From contig NZ_WBJX01000003.1 of the NCBI RefSeq assembly GCF_008831075.1, positions 62,001-126,000 of the forward strand: a stretch of 64,000 nt of DNA, given 5' to 3'. The notes below the pieces were generated by a model, which had not been told where the DNA came from, searched no databases, and saw nothing but the letters and a program-made list of their open reading frames with translations. The position numbers and the translations under genes are program-made. This document shows, in pieces, positions 1-10,142 of this stretch. Within the stretch, counting starts at the first letter, position 1. Each line of letters starts with the position of its first letter. The DNA comes from Pseudoclavibacter terrae (GTDB taxonomy: Bacteria > Actinomycetota > Actinomycetes > Actinomycetales > Microbacteriaceae).

Positions 1-1185
<1,185 letters not shown>

Positions 1186-2409
1186 CCGCGCTGGTCTGCG
1201 TGGCCTCTCCGGCGGGCAGCCGACGGAGAGGTCCACGCGTGCCCCACGTGCCCCAGCGCCAGAGCCATTCGAGTGGGCCCTGTGTGAAGGACCGGAGCCA
1301 GAGCGTGCTCGCGACCCACTGCAGCGCGAGGATGCCGACGACGATGCTCAGCAGCAGCGTCCACGAGGTGCTGTGGGGCAGGTCGAACAGCACGCCGGCC
1401 GCGAGCATCAGCGGGGCACCGGCGACGTAGTTGGTGAGCGCCATCTTGCCGAGGGGCGCGAACGCGAGCTGGAGGCCGGGCGCGGCTGGGGTTGTCAGGA
1501 GCAGCGACAGCAGTGCGACGTAGGCGCCGGCCATCGCGAATCCGGCGAGCCCGGAGGCCAGGTCGAAGCCGGACATCCGAAGGTCGCTCGCCTGCCAGAG
1601 CGCGAGCGGGATCGAGGCGGCGGTGAAGGCGAGCAGCGCGACGACCGAGCCGGCGCGCGACCGGCCGATCCCCTGCACGATGCCGTAGCGGGTGAGGGCC
1701 GCTCCGAGGAGGAAGACACCGGGGATCAGCGTGATGCCGCCACCCGTGAGCGCGAAGCTCGCGGCGATGAGGACCGCGGCGCCCGCGGCGACGGCCCAGC
1801 GCGGCAGCCAGGTGCTGGGGAGCAGCACGATGAGGCCGGCGATCGCGTACGGCCACAGCGCCGAGCCGCCCTGCAGGAGCTCGAAGGGGATGCCGATGGC
1901 CAGCAGGAGCAGGAGGCGCCTGAGCAGGACCAGCCTCGGCCGTCGGGAGCGGCGCTTCGCCGATTCGAAGAAGAGCGCGAAGCCGATGCCGAAGAGCAGC
2001 GAGAAGATCGGGAAGAAACGCTGCTGCACGAAGAGCTGCAGCCAGCCACTCGGGTCGCCCAGGTTGGTGGGCTGAGGGGTGCCGGTCTCGGAGCCGAAGT
2101 GCACGAGCGGGGCGATGTTGACGAACAGGATGCCGCAGAGCGCGACGCCGCGGATGACGTCGAGCGCCGCGATCCGGCGACCGGATGTGGGGAGTGCGGC
2201 GGATGCAGCGGGGGCGGCGGCGGTGCGCTCGGGGGAGGAGGGGGAGGTCAAGACGTGCCTTTCGCGGCGCGGCCCGGATCTCGGGATTGGCGCGACGGCC
2301 CATCATGTGGCGACGGCGACCTCGCTCGCGTCCTGCGCTGGGTGGACCGGCGTCATCCGCTGGGCTGACGCCGCGCCGACAACCGGGTCCCTTACGTCGA
2401 GCGGACCCC

Positions 2410-2709
2410 CTACTCCTCGATCCAGGGGCGGGCACGGACGGCGTCCATGTCCCCGCGGAGAACCTCCGCGAAGATCGTGAGCGCCTCGCCCCGGGGCACG
2501 TGGGAGAGAACGAACTCGGGGTCGTGTGGTCGTGCGGCGTGCGCGAGCACCACGGTCCCGGACGAGTAGGCGGTGACGAACCAGCCGTACGGGTCACCGG
2601 CACCGACGTCCGGCTCATCGTCACTCGCACCGTCGAGTTCGGCGAGGAGGGCCGGCAGGTCCTCGACTCGAGCGGGATCCGACGAGCCGTCCAGGTGCAT
2701 CACTTTCAT
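2410..2709 (-). CDS. Small acidic hypothetical protein
   Basis: A 99-residue protein starting MKVMHLDGSSDPARVEDL. I chose the ATG at 2709 because the open frame above it is antisense to the hydrolase gene at 2840 and has no gene-like composition. The protein is acidic and has no signal peptide or membrane segment. It contains YGWFVTAYSSGTVVLAHA followed by a block that looks like a beta-strand/helix fold. The pattern faintly recalls small immunity-type proteins (Imm1-like), but no toxin gene is adjacent and I do not assign that function. It is divergent from the hydrolase gene with about 130 bases between them. Confidence 0.6.
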   Translation of the reverse strand: MKVMHLDGSSDPARVEDLPALLAELDGASDDEPDVGAGDPYGWFVTAYSSGTVVLAHAARPHDPEFVLSHVPRGEALTIFAEVLRGDMDAVRARPWIEE

Positions 2710-2839
2710 GCGGGGCACCCTACGATCCCCTGATGGGCGCCCCCTCAGCGCAAGCACCTGCCTGCGACATCTCCAGCGATCCGGGTGCCGCTCGACTCGA
2801 TCACGCAGGCTCGCAACTCGTGGCTCTAGCCTGCGTGCC

Positions 2840-3436
2840 ATGGCACCTGCATCCACTGACCCCGCCCACCTCCCGGCCCGCGTGATCATCGTCCACGGCT
2901 TCCGCGCGAACGTCGACGCGCACTGGTTCCCGTGGCTTCGGGATGCGCTCGCCGACCGGGGCATCGAGGCGACGAGCGTCGAACTTCCGCTGCCGGAGGC
3001 GCCGAACGCCGCCGACTGGGAGCGCGAGGTCGCGCTCGCGTTGGGAACCCCTGACGAGCGGACCTGGATCGTGGGCCATTCGCTCGGCGCCGTGACGGCG
3101 CTCCGCGCGCTGGCGGCGCAGCTCGGCGACTGGCGGCTCGGCGGCGTCGTCTTCGTGTCCGGCTTCACCGGCACGCTCGACACGCTCCCCGACCTCGACG
3201 ACTACCTCGCCGAGGACGTGGATGCGGAGCGCGTCGCCGAGCGCATCAGCACTCGGGTCGTCATCCGCTCGGACGACGACACCCTCGTGCCGGCCGCGGC
3301 GAGCGACGCCCTCGCGCGTCGACTCTCCGCCGAGGTCCGCGTGCAACCGGGGGCCGGACACTTCCTCGAAGCGACCGGCATGACGTCCCTCCCGGTCGTC
3401 CTCGATGCGATCCTCGGGCAGCACCCGGACCGCTGA
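2840..3436 (+). CDS. Small alpha/beta hydrolase (RBBP9/YdeN type)
   Basis: A compact 198-residue serine hydrolase of the RBBP9/YdeN family. The catalytic triad is visible: nucleophile Ser81 in GHSLGAV, an acid among Asp145-147 in RSDDDTLVP, and His174 in GAGHFLE. An N-terminal VIIVHGF strand-turn supplies the oxyanion region. Length matches the family (about 180-200). No Shine-Dalgarno sequence precedes the ATG. A TAGCCT hexamer at 2827-2832 sits at the distance expected for a leaderless transcript beginning at or near the ATG. The substrate is unknown. It is probably cytoplasmic, as no signal peptide is present. Confidence 0.85.
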   Translation: MAPASTDPAHLPARVIIVHGFRANVDAHWFPWLRDALADRGIEATSVELPLPEAPNAADWEREVALALGTPDERTWIVGHSLGAVTALRALAAQLGDWRLGGVVFVSGFTGTLDTLPDLDDYLAEDVDAERVAERISTRVVIRSDDDTLVPAAASDALARRLSAEVRVQPGAGHFLEATGMTSLPVVLDAILGQHPDR

Positions 3437-3465
3437 GGCGGGCGAATCCTGGGAGGATGACCGGG

Positions 3466-4050
3466 ATGAACTCGCAGACCTCACACGCATCGACTCGATG
3501 GTCGAGCTCCGCGCTGCTGCGCCTCGGCGCGCTGGCTGCGCTGAACGCGGTGGTCGCTCTGGCGTTGGCACCGGCGACAACGGTGCTGGCCGCGGTGAAT
3601 CCACCCGCGTATGCCGCCGTCGCGTCGCTGACGATGATGCTGCCGATGCTCGCCGCGCTGCTTGTGCCCCGATTCGGAAGTGCGACGATCGTCGCGTTCT
3701 GCACCGGCATCTTCCTCATGGTCACCCCGCTTGGGGCGATCGCCGTCGTCGCACTGTGCGGCCCTGCGCTTGTGCTGGAGCTCGTCCTCCTGATCGGGCG
3801 TTTTCTGCGCCGGCGACACCGCGCTGAGGTCGCTGCTGCACCGCCCGACGTGTCCTGGGCAACGTGGCTGCTCGCGTGCGCCGCAGGTGGAACCGCGATC
3901 GCCGCGATGTCGCTCCTGGTCCTCGCCCCTGGTGCAGCGACGCCCGAGCTTGTTGCGCTGCTCTTTGCCATCCGGGTGCTGACCTATGCGGCGATTGGGG
4001 CGCTGATGCGTCGGCTTCGCGCACAGCTGCGTTCGGCGGGCCTCGTCTGA
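3466..4050 (+). CDS. Membrane protein resembling an ECF transporter S component
   Basis: A 194-residue, very hydrophobic protein with about six membrane segments, beginning near ALLRLGALAALNAVVALALAP. The size, the Ala/Leu/Val-rich helices and the short basic C-terminus (RRLRAQLRSAGLV) resemble substrate-capture S components of energy-coupling factor vitamin transporters, possibly the thiamine-precursor (YkoE-like) type. That is inference. The A/T components are not adjacent, which is common for group II ECF systems. I prefer the ATG at 3466 over 3457 because GGGAGG (3451-3456) abuts the earlier ATG but is properly spaced from the later one. The gene follows the hydrolase by about 30 bases. 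Confidence 0.6.
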   Translation: MNSQTSHASTRWSSSALLRLGALAALNAVVALALAPATTVLAAVNPPAYAAVASLTMMLPMLAALLVPRFGSATIVAFCTGIFLMVTPLGAIAVVALCGPALVLELVLLIGRFLRRRHRAEVAAAPPDVSWATWLLACAAGGTAIAAMSLLVLAPGAATPELVALLFAIRVLTYAAIGALMRRLRAQLRSAGLV

Positions 4051-4061
4051 TCGGAGTCGAA

Positions 4062-4100
4062 CGACCGGTTGCGTCGAGTGCGGAGCATCCCGGCCGGTCG
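4062..4100. terminator. Weak inverted repeat between convergent genes
   Basis: CGACCGG (4062-4068) and CCGGTCG (4094-4100) form a 7-bp stem with a 25-base loop between the convergent 3' ends of the membrane protein and the LuxR-type regulator. It may act as a weak bidirectional terminator; no T-run is present. Confidence 0.3.
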
Positions 4101-4113
4101 ATGCCCGCTGGGG

Positions 4114-6669
4114 TCACTGATCGTCGAGCAGGTGGAAGGTCAGCGCCATGTGGATGGCTTCCTCCCGCGAGCGCACGCCGAGCTTCCCGTACAGCGATCT
4201 CACTTGGGTGCGCACGGTGTTGATGCTGACATCGAGGCGTGCACTGACCTCGGCGTAGCTGGCGTTGTCCATCAGCTCCCGGAGCACCGCGAACTCCCGC
4301 GGGGTGAGGGTCGGCGGGGCGGCGGGGTGAGGCTCAGTCGGCTTGGCGAGTCCGTCCGTCAGGTGCGGGAGCGTGATTCCGGTCTCGTCCGCGAGCGACG
4401 CCAGGTCCGCGTGGCCGAGAGACCGATGCCCCAGGAGCGGAAGGGTGAGCCCGCCGTTGGTGAGGCTCGCCGCGGCGCTGCGGAGCAGGACGATCGCGGA
4501 GTCGCGGTGCCCGGTCCGCTGGTAGGCGGTGGCGAGGGCGAGTTCGTAGTCGAGACGGTCGCGCAGTGTCGTTTCGCGCGCGGGCGGGAAGCGGAGGAGC
4601 AGGCCGAGCGCGTCGGTGTCGGAATGGCGGGCGAGATCGACCTTCGCGCGCAGGGTGGCCGCGGGCACGCGGCCGAGCACGTCGACGCCGCGCGAGTACT
4701 GGGCGGCGAGCCCGATGCGGTGCGACGCGAGCGCTGCGTGGGTCGTCGATCGATCGAGATGCGCCGTCACGTAGCTCGGGAGTCGACGCTGGCGTTCCGC
4801 TTGCTTCCTGGTCTCCAGGATGCGGTCGAGGCCTTGAGCCGGGTCGAGTCCGATGTGCGCCCACGTCTCGGCCTCGAGGAGGAGATGGATGTTCTCGATC
4901 GTGCGGTAGTGCGGGTGGAGGCGCGCGAGCACATCCAGCGCAGCTCCGTAGCGGCCCGCTTCCAAGTGCACGTATGCCTCGGCGAGGCGAGCGGGTGAGC
5001 CGCTGTAGTCGTTGTGGCGATGCTCCTGCCCGGGGACGCTGTCCGACTCCGCGATCGCCTGCCGTGCCTCTTCCAGTTCGCCTGCGAGCGCGTGTGCTCC
5101 CGCGCGCAGAGAGAGCGGAAAGTACCGGGCGCGAAGCGGTGCGTGCAGACTCGCTGCGGTCACGGTTCCGGAGACCAGCGTCTGCAGCGCGTTCTGGGTC
5201 AGGCCGGCGAAGAGCTGCGTGGCGGCGAGCTGGGAGATGGCGTGCGGGAGGACGCGGCGGGCGTGTTCCTGCTCTGCTGGGGGGAACTCGGCGAGCATCC
5301 TCGTGAGACGTTGCGCGTGGTGGCGCGCCTGCTTGTAGGAGCCGAAGACGGTCCTGGCAGCGACCATCTCGAGGAGCACGTACATGAGCTGCTCGGTGGC
5401 GGTCGCGGTTCCCCGCCGGAGTCCGATGCCGGTCAGGCTGAGGGCGAACACCTCAGCGGCCTTCCATTGGTGGTCCTGCATCGCGAGGTAGCAGAGCGCG
5501 AGTTCGACACCGAGGAGTGGCCATCGTGCGATCGTCAACCGCGGGAGCCCTTCGAGTGCCGCGACCACTTGGGGGCGGTCGTCACCCAGTTCGAACCAGT
5601 GATCCATGATGATGCTCGATGCCAGCGCGTGGTCGGTCGCGTCGATCGCGGCAGTCAACGCGGCATGAGACAGCCCCCGCTCTTTCGCCCATGCTGCGAA
5701 GGAGCGGCGCTGCTCGACGAACCTGGCCGGTGCGGACGCCCGCAGCCAGGCGCGCCCTGCCCGCGCGATGGCCGGGGTGAAGCGGAAAGCCGACTGGCTT
5801 GTGCCGTCCTCGAGCACGAGCTCCTCCCGGGCACCGAGCCCACGCCGCTCGAGTTCGTCGAGCACCTGGGCGCCGGGGCGCGCCGTGAGCTGCCCGGCCA
5901 GGGCCTCGTCGAGGCAGTCCGCGCCCAGGACGCGGACTGCGATGTCGTCGGCACCGTCGAGGACGCTCTCGGTGACGTACTCGCCGAGCCGCTGGTCCAG
6001 CCACCGCTCGAGCACGTCGACCGCAACCGGCTGCCCTCGCCCGGAGGTCTCGAGGACGCTGAGCTTCACCAGCACGGGGACGCAACCCGACACCCGCTCG
6101 ACGACCGTCGCGATGGCTGGGTCCGCGATACCAGCGCGTCGCAGTTCGGCGTCGATCTCCGAGGCCGTGAACAGCAGTTCCTCGGCCGCGATGACCTGCA
6201 CGTCCATGGACATGCGCGTCCGAACATCTTCGAACCCCGTCATCCGTCGAGTGGCGATCATCACCCTGTGCCAGGGAGCGAGGGCGACGAGCTCGGCGAG
6301 GTCGGCCTCGACCTCCGGCTGATCGGCAAGACGCTCGAACCCGCTGATGACCAGCGTCACGGGGGCCGCCGAGACGATGCCCTCGATGAGCGCATCGATC
6401 GGGCTGGAACCGCTGTGCGAGGGCTCCGCGGATGCGGGGGAATCGACGTCGGCAGCCACGCTCTGCCAGAAGCGCTCGCGACTCGCGTTCCGATCATCGA
6501 TGTCGATTCTCACGACGGGACGCCCGTCCTCGCCCTGCCAGTCCCGCAGTGCGTTCGCCTTGCCGAAGCCCCACGGGGCGCGGATGACGACAACACTCGA
6601 TGTGCTCGCTGCATCGAGCAGTGCTCGGAGCCGGGCGCTGCGTGGCTCCTGCTGGGCGGACGGGTTCAC
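4114..6669 (-). CDS. Large LuxR-family transcriptional regulator with ATPase-like domain (LAL/MalT type)
   Basis: A regulator of about 851 residues with three parts. The N-terminal region resembles a P-loop NTPase: APWGFGKANAL at about residues 31-41 keeps the Walker A lysine but has Ala where Ser/Thr is usual. The long middle is an alpha-helical, TPR-like region. The C-terminal 65 residues form a classical LuxR helix-turn-helix (TLTPREFAVLRELMDNASYA ... SINTVRTQVRSLYGKLGV). The start is uncertain: GTG codons at 6669, 6717 and slightly upstream are all possible, and none has a strong ribosome site. I took the one nearest the conserved domain. The target is unknown; the Tat-exported protein gene just upstream is a candidate. 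Confidence 0.85.
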   Translation of the reverse strand: MNPSAQQEPRSARLRALLDAASTSSVVVIRAPWGFGKANALRDWQGEDGRPVVRIDIDDRNASRERFWQSVAADVDSPASAEPSHSGSSPIDALIEGIVSAAPVTLVISGFERLADQPEVEADLAELVALAPWHRVMIATRRMTGFEDVRTRMSMDVQVIAAEELLFTASEIDAELRRAGIADPAIATVVERVSGCVPVLVKLSVLETSGRGQPVAVDVLERWLDQRLGEYVTESVLDGADDIAVRVLGADCLDEALAGQLTARPGAQVLDELERRGLGAREELVLEDGTSQSAFRFTPAIARAGRAWLRASAPARFVEQRRSFAAWAKERGLSHAALTAAIDATDHALASSIIMDHWFELGDDRPQVVAALEGLPRLTIARWPLLGVELALCYLAMQDHQWKAAEVFALSLTGIGLRRGTATATEQLMYVLLEMVAARTVFGSYKQARHHAQRLTRMLAEFPPAEQEHARRVLPHAISQLAATQLFAGLTQNALQTLVSGTVTAASLHAPLRARYFPLSLRAGAHALAGELEEARQAIAESDSVPGQEHRHNDYSGSPARLAEAYVHLEAGRYGAALDVLARLHPHYRTIENIHLLLEAETWAHIGLDPAQGLDRILETRKQAERQRRLPSYVTAHLDRSTTHAALASHRIGLAAQYSRGVDVLGRVPAATLRAKVDLARHSDTDALGLLLRFPPARETTLRDRLDYELALATAYQRTGHRDSAIVLLRSAAASLTNGGLTLPLLGHRSLGHADLASLADETGITLPHLTDGLAKPTEPHPAAPPTLTPREFAVLRELMDNASYAEVSARLDVSINTVRTQVRSLYGKLGVRSREEAIHMALTFHLLDDQ

Positions 6670-6744
6670 GGTGCTCGGCTGCTTCCGGACGACGGCTCTT
6701 CTGCTGCTTGGGACCACTTCGCCTGCGCAGCACGGGATCACGCG

Positions 6745-6760
6745 TGTGCATGATCGCACA
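6745..6760. promoter_or_regulatory. Short palindrome upstream of the LuxR-type gene
   Basis: TGTGC-ATGATC-GCACA lies in the 146-base gap between the Tat-protein gene and the LuxR-type gene. It is a possible regulator binding site, but arms of only 5 bp make this weak. Confidence 0.25.
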
Positions 6761-6814
6761 GTCAGGCCGTGGCGGGTTCGCGGCCGCGTCAGGGCATCGA
6801 CGACCGGGCGGCCG

Positions 6815-7507
6815 CTAGCAGGGGTTGACGGCGAGGTTGCCGAGTCCGATGACCATGTTCTGCGAGTTCGTGGAGTCACCTGGCTGGAAGTAGCGGAACT
6901 CGACCGCGGAGACGGGCGCCGCCCAGGTGAGCTGCACGTTGCCCTGGTTGGACGTCGGCGCGATGTTGCCGTATGGCGAATCCATGCGGAAGGGGTCACC
7001 GGCCGTGCCGCTGCCGACGACACGCGTCTGCCGCGCGGCGCTGAACCCTCCGGTCAGCACCTCCACGTGGTCGCGGTAGCCGTTTGTCGTCGCGTCGATG
7101 TCGAGGAGGGAGAAGCTGAGGCCGGTCACGGGGCGGTTGAACGCGATGCGGACCGTCGCCGAGTTGTTGGGGATCGGGTTCGAGAACTCGATGCGGTAGT
7201 AGTTGCCGGTGACGCCGCCCTGGGGGCCCGCTGCAACCCGACCGCTGGCCGCCGACGGGGTGGACCCAGACGAGTACGTGATGGAGAAGGTCGCGGTGGT
7301 GGTGGGGCTGGTGCCGGCAACGGTCACCGTCGTGACGTTCGAGCCAGCAGCGAGGGCTGCCCAGTCGAGGGTTCCGGCCGTGCACTGCGATGCGGAGGCG
7401 AGGGGGGCCGCCGTGGCTGCCGCGATGACCGGCACGGACCACACTGCACCGGTGACCAGCGAACGACGAGTCAAGCCGGACTTGGCTTCGGTTTCGAGCG
7501 CGCTCAT
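6815..7507 (-). CDS. Tat-exported protein of unknown function
   Basis: A 230-residue protein with a twin-arginine signal peptide: Arg14-Arg15 in LTRRSLVTG, then a hydrophobic stretch ending in LASAS, a plausible signal-peptidase site. The mature part is Thr/Ser/Asn-rich and beta-strand-rich, like an extracellular carbohydrate-binding or adhesin-type sandwich domain. It has one Cys near the mature N-terminus (SQCTAG), and the last residue (VNPC) is also Cys, so a terminal disulfide is possible. The ATG at 7507 is well supported by AAGGAG seven bases upstream. No sortase motif or lipobox is present. No family recognised. Confidence 0.75.
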   Translation of the reverse strand: MSALETEAKSGLTRRSLVTGAVWSVPVIAAATAAPLASASQCTAGTLDWAALAAGSNVTTVTVAGTSPTTTATFSITYSSGSTPSAASGRVAAGPQGGVTGNYYRIEFSNPIPNNSATVRIAFNRPVTGLSFSLLDIDATTNGYRDHVEVLTGGFSAARQTRVVGSGTAGDPFRMDSPYGNIAPTSNQGNVQLTWAAPVSAVEFRYFQPGDSTNSQNMVIGLGNLAVNPC

Positions 7508-7846
7508 AGGGGACTCCTTGTCGAGGCGGGGCCTCGGAACATTCGAGAAGAGCACCGGGCGGGGGCTGCGGTGCCACACGAGTCGCGATGCCGCTGGACT
7601 CGGTGAGACCTCACTGTACGTACCGACGGAGCCCTGTCCGGGTGCGCTTAACATCGGCCTTCGCATCCGCGGGAGCTCCCGCAATCCCCTGGAAGGACAT
7701 TGGCGAAACGCGACCCAGGGCCCCGAACCTGTGCGCCACCTGAGAGCCGAAAACGAGTTTGTGACACATCGGGGGTGGTCTGCGTCTCACCTGTACAAGC
7801 CCACACGGTGCACCGGCACCAGGCAGAGACCAGAAAGAAGAGCATC
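7508..7846. other. Divergent intergenic region, 339 bases
   Basis: This gap separates the Tat-exported protein gene (minus) from the Asp23-type operon (plus) and must hold both promoters. I found no convincing ORF. GTTTGTGACACATCGGGGG about 80 bases before the operon faintly recalls a stress-sigma promoter (GTTT...GGG) but spacing and bases do not match well enough to call it. Confidence 0.4.
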
Positions 7847-8314
7847 ATGGCGAACACGACTCCCACCACCGCTTCCGCCCCCAAGACGGCTCAGACCTCG
7901 AGCAGCGTCGTCCCGACGAACACCTCGGGCGGACGCGGCACGACGACGATCGTCGACAGCGTCGTCGCTCGCGTCGCTGGGATCGCCGCTCGTGACGCAC
8001 GCGGCGTCTACGACCTCGGCGGCGGCGCGGCCCGCGCCATCGGCGCCATCCGCAACGCGATCAACGCGACGGACCAGAGCCAGGGCATCAACGTCGAGGT
8101 CGGCGAGAAGCAGGTGGCCGTCGACGTGACGATCGTCGCCGAGTACCCCGTCTCGCTGCAGGACGTCGCTGACGGCGTCCGCGCCGACGTGATCCGCGCC
8201 ATCGAGACGATCGTGGGCCTCGAGGTCACCGAGGTCAACGTGACCGTCAACGACGTGCACCTCCCCTCCGACGACGACAACAACGACAAGACGGAAGAAG
8301 CGCGAGTCCAGTGA
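7847..8314 (+). CDS. Asp23/Gls24 family envelope-stress protein
   Basis: A 155-residue soluble protein of the Asp23/Gls24 family, which coats the inner face of the membrane in Gram-positive bacteria and is linked to cell-envelope homeostasis. A Thr/Ser/Pro-rich N-terminus of about 30 residues precedes the domain, which shows ARVAGIAARDARGVYDLGGG, an EVGEKQVAVDVTIVAEY strand pair and VTEVNVTVNDVHLP near the end, all family hallmarks. The tail is strongly acidic (DDDNND). The start is the ATG at 7847 after a purine-rich AGAAAGAAGAG. The stop overlaps the next GTG by 4 bases, and it is the first of five coupled genes. Confidence 0.9.
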   Translation: MANTTPTTASAPKTAQTSSSVVPTNTSGGRGTTTIVDSVVARVAGIAARDARGVYDLGGGAARAIGAIRNAINATDQSQGINVEVGEKQVAVDVTIVAEYPVSLQDVADGVRADVIRAIETIVGLEVTEVNVTVNDVHLPSDDDNNDKTEEARVQ

Positions 8315-8511
8315 ACACCGCATCCCTCACACGAACCGGCATCCTCATCGGCGCAGTCCTCGCGCTCACCTGGATCATCCTCGGCTTCTGGGCGTTCTTC
8401 TTCGTCGCGATCGCGATGATCGTCGGCGGCATCATTGGACGTATCCTCGAAGGGAAGCTCGACGCCACCGCACTCGTCGACGTCATCCGAGGACGGAACA
8501 CCTCCTCATGA
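8311..8511 (+). CDS. Small membrane protein (DUF2273-like) of the Asp23 operon
   Basis: A 66-residue protein with one or two tightly spaced hydrophobic segments (IGAVLALTWIILGFWAFFFV then AIAMIVGGIIGRILEGKLD). The GTG start overlaps the TGA of the preceding gene. Small membrane proteins of this size and position, DUF2273-like, accompany Asp23-type proteins in actinobacteria and firmicutes and are thought to help anchor them to the membrane. The C-terminus overlaps the next gene by 4 bases. Confidence 0.75.
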   Translation: MNTASLTRTGILIGAVLALTWIILGFWAFFFVAIAMIVGGIIGRILEGKLDATALVDVIRGRNTSS

Positions 8512-8888
8512 GCGCAGCCGCGACCACACTCAGCGGCGCGGCGCAGCGAGGCACAACACGACTCACCGCGAAGGCCCTGACTCGTCTCGTGTCAGCTGTC
8601 GCCGGTGATGCGCTCGGGGTCGACGCCGGCAGCGTCAGCGTCGACCTCGACGACCACAACGGCAAGCTCGCTCTGCGCGTGAAGACCCCCATCCGGGTTC
8701 CCTCGCTCGCCCGAATCCGCGAGCAGCCAAGCGCGCTCGAGCGCAGTGGCGGCCCGCTCCTCGAGCGAGTCGAGACCGCGAAGTCCACCATCCGCGACCG
8801 CGTGCAGACCCTCAGCGGGTCGCAGGTCGGCCTCGTCACCATCCGCGTGACCGGGCTCAACATCAAGGCAGAGGAGCGCGTCAGATGA
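8508..8888 (+). CDS. Asp23-operon protein of unknown function
   Basis: A 126-residue soluble, basic protein. An N-terminal helix-rich part (RLTAKALTRLVSAVAGDALG) is followed by a strand pattern VSVDLDDHNGKLALRVKTPI and a C-terminal VGLVTIRVTGLNI, which looks like a shortened, diverged Asp23/Gls24 fold. That relation is an inference from pattern. It overlaps both neighbouring genes by 4 bases, so it is translationally coupled within the envelope-stress operon. Confidence 0.65.
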   Translation: MSAAATTLSGAAQRGTTRLTAKALTRLVSAVAGDALGVDAGSVSVDLDDHNGKLALRVKTPIRVPSLARIREQPSALERSGGPLLERVETAKSTIRDRVQTLSGSQVGLVTIRVTGLNIKAEERVR

Positions 8889-9466
8889 GCACCAACACCT
8901 CCCTGTACTCGCGCCTCTCACGGCGCGAGACGCACGCTCCGCGCTCCGTGCTCGCGATCACCCTCGCAGTGCTGCTGATCCTCGTCGCGGCGTGGATCGG
9001 CACGGAGATCGTGCTGTCGCTGCTCGCCCTCCCGGCGCTGCTCGTCGCCCCCGCGGACATGTTCAGCTCCGCGCTCGGCGTGCTCGAGCAGCCCGCCCAG
9101 TACGTGGGCATCGCCGGCGTGGTCGTCGCGATCATCGGCCTGGTGCTGCTCATCGCGGGCATCGCCCCCGGACGACGAGCACGACACACCCTCTCCTCCA
9201 CCCGCACCGCGACCGTCGCCGACAACGCGGTCATCGCCTCCGCCCTCGCCCGCCACGCAGCGCATGCCGGGAACGTCAGCCCGGACAACGTCACCGTGTC
9301 GGTCTCCCACCGACGCGCCGACGTGCACCTCACCCCCGCATCCGGGCTCCCCGTCGACGCGGCCGCCATCACGGCCGCCGTCAACCAGCAGCTCGAACAG
9401 TACGAACTCACCCCCCGCGTCACCGCCAAGGTCCGGGTCGCAGAGAACGGGAAGGTCGGCGCATGA
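8885..9466 (+). CDS. Membrane protein, DUF6286-like, of the Asp23 operon
   Basis: A 193-residue protein with two membrane helices in its N-terminal half (SVLAITLAVLLILVAAWIG and VGIAGVVVAIIGLVLLIAGI). The cytosolic C-terminal half (NVTVSVSHRRADVHLTPASG ... VTAKVRV) again resembles an Asp23-like alpha/beta domain. DUF6286 proteins are found in the same operons in actinobacteria. Its start ATGA overlaps the preceding stop, and its stop overlaps the next ATG. Confidence 0.7.
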   Translation: MSTNTSLYSRLSRRETHAPRSVLAITLAVLLILVAAWIGTEIVLSLLALPALLVAPADMFSSALGVLEQPAQYVGIAGVVVAIIGLVLLIAGIAPGRRARHTLSSTRTATVADNAVIASALARHAAHAGNVSPDNVTVSVSHRRADVHLTPASGLPVDAAAITAAVNQQLEQYELTPRVTAKVRVAENGKVGA

Positions 9467-10068
9467 ACAGCACCAACCGAGGCCTGAACCGGCTCCTCGT
9501 CACCGCCGTCGGTATCCTCCTCCTCGCCATCGGCGCCGCAGCAGCGGTCGGGGCGTGGCTGCCAGGGGCGAAAGACACCTGGACACCCATCTCCGAGGGC
9601 GTGAACACGCAGACCAGCAGCTGGCTCCAGCAGACCCCGTTCCCCGGCGCCGACTTCAGCTGGCTCCTCCTCGCCGTCGTCGCAGTCCTGGTGATCGGCA
9701 TCATCCTGCTGCTGGTCTTCGCGTTCCGCCAGGGACAGGGACGCACCGGCACGATCGTCAGCGACCGCACGCCGGACACGGGGCGAACCATCGTCGACGT
9801 GTCGGTAGCCCGCGACGCCCTCTCGGACGCGCTCGGCGCCCGCGACGAGTTCCTCACGACGAGCGTCTCCGCGTACGACGTGAAGGGCACCCCGGTGCTG
9901 AAGGTCTCGGCCACCTGCCGGCGCGGCGTCTCACCTCGAGACGCGACCACGATCGTCGAGCAGAACCTCGAGGCACTGGATGCGCTGCTCGGCCGGCAGG
10001 TGCCCGTGCTGCTCCAGCTCAGCGGCGGCTTCCGCGCCCGAGTGCAGCAGTCGACGCGCCTCCAGTAG
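9463..10068 (+). CDS. Alkaline-shock/Asp23-associated membrane protein (AmaP-like)
   Basis: A 201-residue protein with two membrane segments (LLVTAVGILLLAIGAAAAVG and SWLLLAVVAVLVIGIILLLV) followed by a cytosolic domain with TIVDVSVARDALSDALGA and a strand VLKVSATCRRGVSP. The layout matches AmaP-type proteins, the membrane anchors of Asp23, although sequence identity cannot be measured here. ATGA overlap with the preceding gene. It is the last of the five coupled genes; 74 bases separate it from the CsbD gene. Confidence 0.7.
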   Translation: MNSTNRGLNRLLVTAVGILLLAIGAAAAVGAWLPGAKDTWTPISEGVNTQTSSWLQQTPFPGADFSWLLLAVVAVLVIGIILLLVFAFRQGQGRTGTIVSDRTPDTGRTIVDVSVARDALSDALGARDEFLTTSVSAYDVKGTPVLKVSATCRRGVSPRDATTIVEQNLEALDALLGRQVPVLLQLSGGFRARVQQSTRLQ

Positions 10069-10142
10069 GGCCCGCCGCGACAACTCCCCACCGCGGTACC
10101 GCACTTCGACGGCACCGCACCCCCCAACAGAAAGGAACTGCC

